Below, piece by piece: positions 1 through 7,964 of a stretch of 64,000 nucleotides of DNA. The notes under the pieces are model-generated. The model made no database searches, was not told the DNA's origin, and saw nothing but the letters and a program-made list of their open reading frames with translations. Origin of the DNA: Urophycis tenuis (lineage: Eukaryota > Chordata > Actinopteri > Gadiformes > Phycidae); NCBI GenBank assembly GCA_036785325.1, contig JAXIVH010000050.1:1178001-1242000 (forward strand), given 5' to 3'. A program made the position numbers and the translations under genes. Positions within the stretch are counted from its first letter, which is position 1. Every line of letters starts with the position of its first letter.

Positions 1-291
1 ATTAATTAGCTTAGTATTTCAACGACCCATGAGTCAATATACTCTTGCCATACGCCGTTGGAAAGCTTAGATTTCCCCGCTTAAAATGAGCCCATCCGCG
101 AGCAGTCTGGTTGATCACAGACTAAACTGCGTCAGGTTGACTGAAGTCTACCCAGCAGCTAAAAACATACCTTCAACGTTTCAATTAACATCAATCTTTC
201 CTTACAGAACACAAATTAATTAGCTTAGTATTTCAATGACCCATGAGTCAATATAGATAATAAGCTTAGATTTCCCCGCTTAAAATGAGCC
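1..291 (+). repeat. 214-bp satellite, left flank (about 1.4 monomers)
   Basis: One complete monomer and a partial second one of the same 214-bp satellite that fills 28.1-64 kb, in the same orientation. Diagnostic blocks are ATTAATTAGCTTAGTATTTC, CATACGCCGTTGGAAAGCTT and GGTTGACTGAAGTCTACC. The second monomer is scarred: after GTCAATATAG it reads ATAAT and then AAGCTTAG, so about 21 bp (normally TCTTGCCATACGCC...) are lost. It then breaks off at AAAATGAGCC and joins composite unit 1. The composite array is therefore embedded in the satellite rather than adjoining it at one side only. Confidence 0.95.
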
Positions 292-550
292 CTCATCCAA
301 CGACTCGGTAGTTGAATAGGGGATCAAAGGCAGTTGCACTCGCCAATATCTAGTCATCCGCAGCTCTCTGTTCCCATATTACCAAGAATGAAGTAAAACG
401 AAATGGTTATCTGTCTTGTTGTGATATAACCGCTGATTTGGAGATATAGACTTGTTTTTCCTTTTCCCAAAGGTTTTCTTTGTTCCAAGATGAAGGTCAA
501 TCTAGTTTGATTGAAGGTACTTCCAATGCATTGGTATATTTACTTATTTG

Positions 551-600
551 AATAAAGACGAGTCACAGCTGGACTGAGACTTTTCTTTTCCATTTCTATT
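551..600 (+). repeat. Third copy of the CACAGCTGGAGTGAG module (block A)
   Basis: AATAAAGACGAGTCACAGCT followed by GGACTGAGACTTTTC (GGAGTGAGAC in all other units) matches the first part of the two block-C modules and is likewise preceded by AT-rich sequence. It occurs in every unit at this place, including the short ones. Confidence 0.6.
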
Positions 601-1005
601 TTAGTATAAACGTGCTATCGAAATATTAGGACACGTCATCAGTAGTGGACCGTGGGATCATAGGGTGTTTCTGGCCATTGTCACTATACACCCTCACCCA
701 AGGGAGGCCCCCCCGAGAGTGATCAATTCTCAAGGTGTGTCGTTTCCGAAATGGAATTGGTATTGGGTTTAAGCTCTTTTAGGAGTGATCATTTGTTGAG
801 GTAACGTCGAGGTAAGTAAAGGTAAGTAAAACACTTTTTAGGATACATTGTTTTGGTTATGGAGAGGAGGGGGCACATACTTACCCCCTGACCAGCACAA
901 ACCAGTTGTTAACACCGCTAGGTAGCCCTGGTTTGGCCAATCAGGGCCGGAGCTTGGTTCTTGTCCTCTGTTGGGTCCAGATGAACTAGCAGAAAACTGG
1001 GGTCA

Positions 1006-1190
1006 CGAAGGACCGAGGCCAGCCGTGACAAAGCACTGCCTCCACGGTCCCGCAATGCAGCTATCCTCAGCGATGGGTGTCCAGACCTAGGAAAGACCAA
1101 GACCAGCCCCAACCAGCGGTGCCTTCCCAGTCGGTCCCAGGGTAGGAAAGGCCAAGGCCAGCCGCGACTAAGCACTGCCTCCCTGGCCCC
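1006..1190. repeat. GC-rich minisatellite of three diverged ~50-bp repeats (in every unit)
   Basis: Three imperfect copies of a motif of the form GGAAAGRCCAAGRCCAGCC, followed by a CGAC/AGCACTGCCT-like part and GGTCCC or GGCCCC. They start near 1006, 1090 and 1145. The block lies in the only GC-rich part of the unit and ends about 250 bp upstream of the TTAGGG tract. It recurs in all 11 units. A 108-codon stop-free frame on the minus strand spans it, but the frame differs between units by amino-acid-changing substitutions and gives no recognisable domain, so I do not call it a gene. Confidence 0.75.
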
Positions 1191-1397
1191 TCCAGGACCC
1201 CATGCCGAACAGCCTGTTAATAACAATTCCTGTGCCCCATACACCGCGCGACTACAGAGATTGTGTAGGAAGTTGACCTTAGAGAAGACTCAATGGCTTA
1301 CTTTCCTCACCCAAAACAACAATTTCTTGGGGTAGTCTATTCTCGCCGTAGGTACTTCGGTAATGGGTTTTTTTGTGAAAAGTTTTCCGGATGAAAT

Positions 1398-1414
1398 GCA
1401 TGCTGGGTAATTGT
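1398..1414 (+). promoter_or_regulatory. Possible ZNF143/Staf-like motif upstream of the TTAGGG tract
   Basis: The sequence GCATGCTGGGTAATTGT resembles the known vertebrate ZNF143 (Staf) motif in reverse complement (GCATGCTGGGAATTGTAGT type) but has one extra base in the middle. It lies about 25 bp upstream of the tract and is present in each unit. This is a by-eye motif match. Function is unproven and the spacing change may abolish binding. Confidence 0.25.
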
Positions 1415-1438
1415 CTTCTTCCTCCAATATGTCAAGTG

Positions 1439-2368
1439 TAGGTTAAGGTTAGGGTAGATTTAGGGGTAGAGTTAGCAGTTAACCTTAACGTTAGGTTTGA
1501 AGTAAATGGGAGGGGTTGCGGTTAGGGTTAAGGTTAGGGCTGAGGTTAGGGTTAGGTATAAGGTTACGGTTTAGGGTTAAGGTTAGGGTTAAGGTTAGGG
1601 TTACGGTTAGGGCTAAGGTTAGGGCTAAGGTTAGAGTAAGGGTTAGGGTTAGCGTTACGGTTAGGGTAAGGTTAGGGTTAGGGTTAGAGGTTAGGGGTTA
1701 GGGGTTAGGGTTAAGATGAGGGCTGAGGTTAGGGTTAAGGTTAGGGCTGAGGTTAGGGTTAGGTTTAAGGTTAGGGATAAGGTTAGGGTTGGGGTTACGG
1801 CTGAGATTTGGGTTAAGGTTAGGGTTGAGGTTAGGGTTAATGTTATGGATAAGGTTAGGTTAAGTGTTAGGGCCAAGGTTAGGGTTAAGGTTATGGTTAA
1901 GATTAGGGTTAGGGCTAGAATTAGGGTTAGGGCTAAGGTTAGGGTTAGGGTTATGGCTGAGGTTAGGGTTAAGGTTAGGTTTGAGGTTAGTGTTAAGGTT
2001 AGGGCCAAGGTTAGGGTTAGGGTTAAGGTTAGGGTTAGGGCTAAGGTTAGGGTTAGGGTTATGGCTGAGGCTAGGGTTAGGGCTAAAGTTAGGGCAAAGG
2101 TTAGAGTTAGGGTTAGCGTTAGAGTTAGGGTAGGGTTAGTGTTGGAGGTTAGGGTAGGCTTAGGGTTAGAGTTAGAGTAGGGGTTAGGGTTAGAGTTAGA
2201 GTAGGGGTTAGGGTTAGTGTTAAGGCTAAGGTTAGGGGTTGAGGTTAGTGTTAAGATTAGGGCCAAGGTAAGGGTTAGTGTTAGGGTTGAGTTAGGGTTA
2301 GGGCTAAGGTTAGGCCTATGGTTAGGGTTGGGGTTGAGGTTATCCCTAGGGTTAGAGTTAGAGCTAGA
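1439..2368 (+). repeat. Degenerate TTAGGG tract, unit 1
   Basis: About 930 bp of six-base repeats dominated by TTAGGG with variants TTAAGG, CTAAGG, TGAGG, TTACGG, TTATGG, TTAGTG and TTAGAG, G-rich strand on +. Many exact TTAGGGTTAG cores match the known TRF1/TRF2 Myb-domain site (YTAGGGTTR), and closely spaced GGG runs could form quadruplexes. It is an interstitial tract, not a chromosome end, since it recurs inside each unit. The six-base period yields stop-free dipeptide frames on both strands, which are not genes. Confidence 0.95.
1442..1489. other. Perfect 10-bp inverted repeat at the upstream edge of the TTAGGG tract
   Basis: GTTAAGGTTA at 1442-1451 is the exact reverse complement of TAACCTTAAC at 1480-1489, with a 28-bp spacer. 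The second arm is a short piece of telomere-like repeat in the opposite (C-rich) orientation, the only such piece seen in the tract. It is present at the equivalent place in all units. Confidence 0.8.
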
Positions 2369-2390
2369 GATTGAGGAAGGTAGAGTCAAG

Positions 2391-2419
2391 GTGAGACAGT
2401 CTGTACGGACTGAACTCAC
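2391..2419. other. Hairpin 1 of block C (long units)
   Basis: GTGAG-A-CAGTC, a six-base loop TGTACG, then GACTG-AA-CTCAC: two 5-bp stem segments with a small internal bulge. It lies just after the telomere-like tract. Copies are at 7279-7307, 12167-12195, 14940-14968, 17724-17752, 20502-20530 and 27389-27417. The last has CTCAT in the right arm and so loses one outer pair. Confidence 0.8.
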
Positions 2420-2447
2420 CCCCGCCGGATCGGGCTAGTACACTCTA

Positions 2448-2490
2448 TCTCCCCCAACTCCCTCATTTCCATGAGGGAAGACAGGGGAGA
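2448..2490. other. Hairpin 2 of block C (long units), 15 paired bases
   Basis: TCTCCCC (2448-2454) pairs with GGGGAGA (2484-2490), and inside it TCCCTCAT (2459-2466) pairs with ATGAGGGA (2471-2478) around a TTCC loop. Copies are at 7336-7378, 12224-12266, 14997-15039, 17781-17823 and 27446-27488. Unit 8 (20559-20601) has substitutions in both stems and is a decayed version. Short units lack it. Confidence 0.85.
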
Positions 2491-2548
2491 AGAGATGGGA
2501 GGAGTATATATATTTAATATATATTTTTTTAGTAAATAAATACATCGA

Positions 2549-2978
2549 GAGACTCACCGCTGGAGTGGGTTTTAATCTTTGTATTCAAGGTTGTTCCTCC
2601 TCTTTTGATTCCTCGCTGGTGGTGCGTCGTCTCCACCTAGTGGTCGTTTTGTGAAGAAGAGTTATAGAAATAGAAATAGAAATACTCTATTGTTCCCAGG
2701 TTGGGAAATTGCATTAATAGGTAAGTAATAATAATAATAACAATAATAATAGGTAATTGCAATAGTTGGTAAGGTAATCTATATTTAATTTATTTATTTA
2801 TATTTGTATATTTATTTAGTCTATTTATTTATTCATTTTTGTTTATTTATTTATTTAGATAAAGAGGATCACAGCTGGAGTGAGTTTTTAGTCTTTGTGT
2901 TAAAGGCTGGTTGCCTTCTTTTGATTCTTCAGTGGTGGTCCATCGCCTCCATCTAGTGGTCGTTTTGTGAATAACAGT
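2549..2978 (+). repeat. Duplicated ~115-bp module of block C with intervening AT-rich simple repeats
   Basis: Module copy 1 (2549-2662) and copy 2 (2863-2978) align along their length: ACTCACCGCTGGAGTGGG versus GATCACAGCTGGAGTGAG, then CTTTTGATTCCTCGCTGG versus CTTTTGATTCTTCAGTGG, then CTAGTGGTCGTTTTGTGAA in both. Between them (2663-2862) lie GAAATA, AAT and TTTA/ATTT simple repeats. A third, shorter relative (AATAAAGACGAGTCACAGCTGG) starts block A at 551. The same arrangement is in all long units. The CTAGTGGTC ending recalls tails of vertebrate retroposons, but I cannot assign a family. Confidence 0.75.
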
Positions 2979-3076
2979 TGGTAAGGTAATATAAATGGGT
3001 TGTGTAGAGAGCCCGTTCTTTCGATGGCCCTGGCTCGGTTAGGTTCGTTAGAGTTATCTCGATGACCCCCCCCCAC

Positions 3077-5179
3077 CTCATCCAACGACTCGGTAGTTGA
3101 ATAGGGGATCAAAGGCAGTTGCACTCGCCAATATCTAGTCATCCGCAGCTCTCTTTTCCCATATTACCAAGAATGAAGTAAAACGAAATGGTTATCTGTC
3201 TTGTTGTGATATAACCGCTGATTTGGAGATATAGACTTGTTTTTCCTTTTCCCAAAGGTTTTCTTTGTTCCAAGATGAAGGTCAATCTAGTTTGATTGAA
3301 GGTACTTCCAATGCATTGGTATATTTACTTATTTGAATAAAGACGAGTCACAGCTGGAGTGAGACTTTTCTTTTCCATTTCTATTTTAGTATAAACGTGC
3401 TATCGAAATATTAGGACACGTCATCAGTAGTGGACCCTGGGATCATAGGGTGTTTCTGGCCATTGTCACTATACACCCTCACCCAAGGGAGGCCCCCCCG
3501 AGAGTGATCAATTCTCAAGGTGTGTCGTTTCCGAAATGGAATTGGTATTGGGTTTAAGCTTTTTTAGGAGTGATCATTTGTTGAGGTAACGTCGAGGTAA
3601 GTAAAGGTAAGTAAAACACTTTTTAGGATACATTGTTTTGGTTATGGAGAGGAGGGGGCACATACTTACCCCCTGACCAGCACAAACCAGTTGTTAACAC
3701 CGCTAGGTAGCCCTGGTTTGGCCAATCAGGGCCGGAGCTTGGTTCTTGTCCTCTGTTGGGTCCAGATGAACTAGCAGAAAACTGGGGTCACGAAGGACCG
3801 AGGCCAGCCGTGACAAAGCACTGCCTCCACGGCCCCCCAATGCAGCTATCCTCAGCGATGGGTGTCCAGACCTAGGAAAGACCAAGACCAGCCCCGACCA
3901 GCGGTGCCTTCCCAGTCGGTCCCAGGGTAGGAAAGGCCAAGGCCAGCCGCGACTAAGCACTGCCTCCCTGGCCCCTCCAGGACCCCATGCCGAACAGCCT
4001 GTTAATAACAATTCCTGTGCCCCATACACCGCGCGACTACAGCGATTGTGTAGGAAGTTGACCTTAGAGAAGACTCAATGGCTTACTTTCCTCACCCAAA
4101 ACAACAATTTCTTGGGGTAGTCTATTCTCGCCGTAGGTACTTGGGTAATGGGTTTTTTTGTGAAAAGTTTTCCGGATGAAATGCATGCTGGGTAATTGTC
4201 TTCTTCCTCCAATATGTCAAGTGTAGGTTAAGGTTAGGGTAGATTTAGGGGTAGAGTTAGCAGTTAACCTTAACGTTAGGTTTGAAGTAAATGGGAGGGG
4301 TTGCGGTTAGGGTTAAGGTTAGGGCTGAGGTTAGGGTTAGGTATAAGGTTACGGTTTAGGGTTAAGGTTAGGGTTAAGGTTAGGGTTACGGTTAGGGCTA
4401 AGGTTAGGGCTAAGGTTAGAGTAAGGGTTAGGGTTAGCGTTACGGTTAGGGTAAGGTTAGGGTTAGGGTTAGAGGTTAGGGGTTAGGGGTTAAGATGAGG
4501 GCTGAGGTTAGGGTTAAGGTTAGGGCTGAGGTTAGGGTTAGGTTTAAGGTTAGGGATAAGGTTAGGGTTGGGGTTACGGCTGAGATTGGGGTTAAGGTTA
4601 GGGTTGAGGTTAGGGTTAGTGTTATGGATAAGGTTAGGTTAAGTGTTAGGGCCAAGGTTAGGGTTAAGGTTATGGTTAAGATTAGGGTTAGGGCTAGAAT
4701 TAGGGTTAGGGCTAAGGTTAGGGTTAGGGCTAGAATTAGGGTTAGGGCTAAGGTTAGGGTTAGGGTTATGGCTGAGGTTAGGGTTAAGGTTAGGTTTGAG
4801 GTTAGTGTTAAGGTTAGGGCCAAGGTTAGGGTTAGGGTTAAGGTTAGGGTTAGGGCTAAGGTTAGGGTTAGGGTTATGGCTGAGGCTAGGGTTAGGGCTA
4901 AAGTTAGGGCAAAGGTTAGAGTTAGGGTTAGCGTTAGAGTTAGGGTAGGGTTAGTGTTGGAGGTTAGGGTAGGCTTAGGGTTAGAGTTAGAGTAGGGGTT
5001 AGGGTTAGAGTTAGAGTAGGGGTTAGGGTTAGTGTTAAGGCTAAGGTTAGGGGTTGAGGTTAGTGTTAAGATTAGGGCCAAGGTAAGGGTTAGTGTTAGG
5101 GTTGAGTTAGGGTTAGGGCTAAGGTTAGGCCTATGGTTAGGGTTGGGTTCGTTAGAGTTATCTCGATGACCCCCCCCAC
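3077..5179 (+). repeat. Composite unit 2 (short type, 2,103 bp)
   Basis: Same block A and block B as unit 1, but block C is missing. The telomere-like tract runs to GGTTAGGGTTGGG and joins directly to TTCGTTAGAGTTATCTCG near 5148. It also carries a 36-bp tandem duplication inside the tract (4691-4726 and 4727-4762), absent from the long units and from short units 9 and 10. It forms the second half of a 4,888-bp long+short dimer with unit 1. Confidence 0.95.
4224..5148 (+). repeat. Degenerate TTAGGG tract, unit 2
   Basis: Same tract as unit 1, with a 36-bp internal tandem duplication (4691-4762), GAGATTGGGG in place of GAGATTTGGG, and one hexamer fewer near 4490. It ends at the block-C deletion junction. 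Confidence 0.93.
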
Positions 5180-7964
5180 CTCATCCAACGACTCGGTAGT
5201 TGAATAGGGGATCAAAGGCAGTTGCACTCGCCAATATCTAGTCATCCGCAGCTCTCTTTTCCCATATTACCAAGAATGAAGTAAAACGAAATGGTTATCT
5301 GTCTTGTTGTGATATAACCGCTGATTTGGAGATATAGACTTGTTTTTCCTTTTCCCAAAGGTTTTCTTTGTTCCAAGATGAAGGTCAATCTAGTTTGATT
5401 GAAGGTACTTCCAATGCATTGGTATATTTACTTATTTGAATAAAGACGAGTCACAGCTGGAGTGAGACTTTTCTTTTCCATTTCTATTTTAGTATAAACG
5501 TGCTATCGAAATATTAGGACACGTCATCAGTAGTGGACCCTGGGATCATAGGGTGTTTCTGGCCATTGTCACTATACACCCTCACCCAAGGGAGGCCCCC
5601 CCGAGAGTGATCAATTCTCAAGGTGTGTCGTTTCCGAAATGGAATTGGTATTGGGTTTAAGCTTTTTTAGGAGTGATCATTTGTTGAGGTAACGTCGAGG
5701 TAAGTAAAGGTAAGTAAAACACTTTTTAGGATACATTGTTTTGGTTATGGAGAGGAGGGGGCACATACTTACCCCCTGACCAGCACAAACCAGTTGTTAA
5801 CACCGCTAGGTAGCCCTGGTTTGGCCAATCAGGGCCGGAGCTTGGTTCTTGTCCTCTGTTGGGTCCAGATGAACTAGCAGAAAACTGGGGTCACGAAGGA
5901 CCGAGGCCAGCCGTGACAAAGCACTGCCTCCACGGTCCCCCAATGCAGCTATCCTCAGCGATGGGTGTCCAGACCTAGGAAAGACCAAGACCAGCCCCGA
6001 CCAGCGGTGCCTTCCCAGTCGGTCCCAGGGTAGGAAAGGCCAAGGCCAGCCGCGACTAAGCACTGCCTCCCTGGCCCCTCCAGGACCCCATGCCGAACAG
6101 CCTGTTAATAACAATTCCTGTGCCCCATACACCGCGCGACTACAGAGATTGTGTAGGAAGTTGACCTTAGAGAAGACTCAATGGCTTACTTTCCTCACCC
6201 AAAACAACAATTTCTTGGGGTAGTCTATTCTCGCCGTAGGTACTTCGGTAATGGGTTTTTTTGTGAAAAGTTTTCCGGATGAAATGCATGCTGGGTAATT
6301 GTCTTCTTCCTCCAATATGTCAAGTGTAGGTTAAGGTTAGGGTAGATTTAGGGGTAGAGTTAGCAGTTAACCTTAACGTTAGGTTTGAAGTAAATGGGAG
6401 GGGTTGCGGTTAGGGTTAAGGTTAGGGCTGAGGTTAGGGTTAGGTATAAGGTTACGGTTTAGGGTTAAGGTTAGGGTTAAGGTTAGGGTTACGGTTAGGG
6501 CTAAGGTTAGGGCTAAGGTTAGAGTAAGGGTTAGGGTTAGCGTTACGGTTAGGGTAAGGTTAGGGTTAGGGTTAGAGGTTAGGGGTTAGGGGTTAGGGTT
6601 AAGATGAGGGCTGAGGTTAGGGTTAAGGTTAGGGCTGAGGTTAGGGTTAGGTTTAAGGTTAGGGATAAGGTTAGGGTTGGGGTTACGGCTGAGATTTGGG
6701 TTAAGGTTAGGGTTGAGGTTAGGGTTAATGTTATGGATAAGGTTAGGTTAAGTGTTAGGGCCAAGGTTAGGGTTAAGGTTATGGTTAAGATTAGGGTTAG
6801 GGCTAGAATTAGGGTTAGGGCTAAGGTTAGGGTTAGGGTTATGGCTGAGGTTAGGGTTAAGGTTAGGTTTGAGGTTAGTGTTAAGGTTAGGGCCAAGGTT
6901 AGGGTTAGGGTTAAGGTTAGGGTTAGGGCTAAGGTTAGGGTTAGGGTTATGGCTGAGGCTAGGGTTAGGGCTAAAGTTAGGGCAAAGGTTAGAGTTAGGG
7001 TTAGCGTTAGAGTTAGGGTAGGGTTAGTGTTGGAGGTTAGGGTAGGCTTAGGGTTAGAGTTAGAGTAGGGGTTAGGGTTAGAGTTAGAGTAGGGGTTAGG
7101 GTTAGTGTTAAGGCTAAGGTTAGGGGTTGAGGTTAGTGTTAAGATTAGGGCCAAGGTAAGGGTTAGTGTTAGGGTTGAGTTAGGGTTAGGGCTAAGGTTA
7201 GGCCTATGGTTAGGGTTGGGGTTGAGGTTATCCCTAGGGTTAGAGTTAGAGCTAGAGATTGAGGAAGGTAGAGTCAAGGTGAGACAGTCTGTACGGACTG
7301 AACTCACCCCCGCCGGATCGGGCTAGTACACTCTATCTCCCCCAACTCCCTCATTTCCATGAGGGAAGACAGGGGAGAAGAGATGGGAGGAGTATATATA
7401 TTTAATATATATTTTTTTAGTAAATAAATACATCGAGAGACTCACCGCTGGAGTGGGTTTTAATCTTTGTATTCAAGGTTGTTCCTCCTCTTTTGATTCC
7501 TCGCTGGTGGTGCGTCGTCTCCACCTAGTGGTCGTTTTGTGAAGAAGAGTTATAGAAATAGAAATAGAAATACTCTATTGTTCCCAGGTTGGGAAATTGC
7601 ATTAATAGGTAAGTAATAATAATAATAACAATAATAATAGGTAATTGCAATAGTTGGTAAGGTAATCTATATTTAATTTATTTATTTATATTTGTATATT
7701 TATTTAGTCTATTTATTTATTCATTTTTGTTTATTTATTTATTTAGATAAAGAGGATCACAGCTGGAGTGAGTTTTTAGTCTTTGTGTTAAAGGCTGGTT
7801 GCCTTCTTTTGATTCTTCAGTGGTGGTCCATCGCCTCCATCTAGTGGTCGTTTTGTGAATAACAGTTGGTAAGGTAATATAAATGGGTTGTGTAGAGAGC
7901 CCGTTCTTTCGATGGCCCTGGCTCGGTTAGGTTCGTTAGAGTTATCTCGATGACCCCCCCCCAC
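5180..7964 (+). repeat. Composite unit 3 (long type, 2,785 bp)
   Basis: Long unit with blocks A, B and C. It is offset from unit 1 by exactly 4,888 bp and shares its diagnostic variants (GAGATTTGGGTTAAGG and GGTTAATGTTATGG in the tract, ACTCACCGCTGG in block C). It belongs to the first half of the second 4,888-bp dimer. Confidence 0.95.
6327..7256 (+). repeat. Degenerate TTAGGG tract, unit 3
   Basis: Copy of the unit-1 tract subtype at an exact 4,888-bp offset, ending before the block-C hairpins. Confidence 0.93.

Larger units (their letters stand above)
292..3076 (+). repeat. Composite telomere-like satellite unit 1 (long type, 2,785 bp)
   Basis: First complete unit of a head-to-tail array. 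Unit boundaries are set at CTCATCCAACGACTCGG, which follows a C-run in every later unit. Block A (292-1438) is mixed sequence with a GC-rich part at about 918-1250. Block B (1439-2368) is degenerate TTAGGG repeats. Block C (2369-3076) has two hairpins, AT-rich simple repeats and a duplicated module. This copy has private substitutions (CTCTGTTCCC near 366, GGACCGTGG near 648, CCCGCAATG near 1048), as expected for an edge unit exchanging less with its neighbours. No gene is supported. Confidence 0.95.

Noticed and set aside
870..895. Minus-strand splice donor (GGGTAAGTATG) in block A
   Set aside because: A good isolated donor match, but no acceptor or coding context is recognisable nearby.
878..900. 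U1 snRNA-like start (ATACTTACC) in block A
   Set aside because: Only nine bases match. The following sequence does not resemble U1 stem-loops.
918..1244. 108-codon minus-strand frame in the GC-rich block of all 11 units
   Set aside because: Conservation follows unit homogenisation. The differences seen between units (Ser/Leu, Arg/Gly, Asp/Gly, Glu/Val, Ser/Leu) are amino-acid-changing, which is not the pattern of purifying selection, and the product consists of GC-rich minisatellite translation.
1439..2368. True chromosome end
   Set aside because: The tract is degenerate, under 1 kb, recurs 11 times and continues into other sequence.
1691..2419. Long stop-free frames through the telomere-like tract (Leu-Thr repeats on -, Val-Arg/Val-Lys repeats on +) in every unit
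   Set aside because: A six-base repeat encodes dipeptides and lacks stops in several frames by construction. No codon bias, no domain, and frames overlap on both strands.
2900..3142. 80-codon minus-strand frame across the unit boundary
   Set aside because: Its length depends on the C-run length at the boundary (62 codons in units 6-7), so the frame is not maintained.
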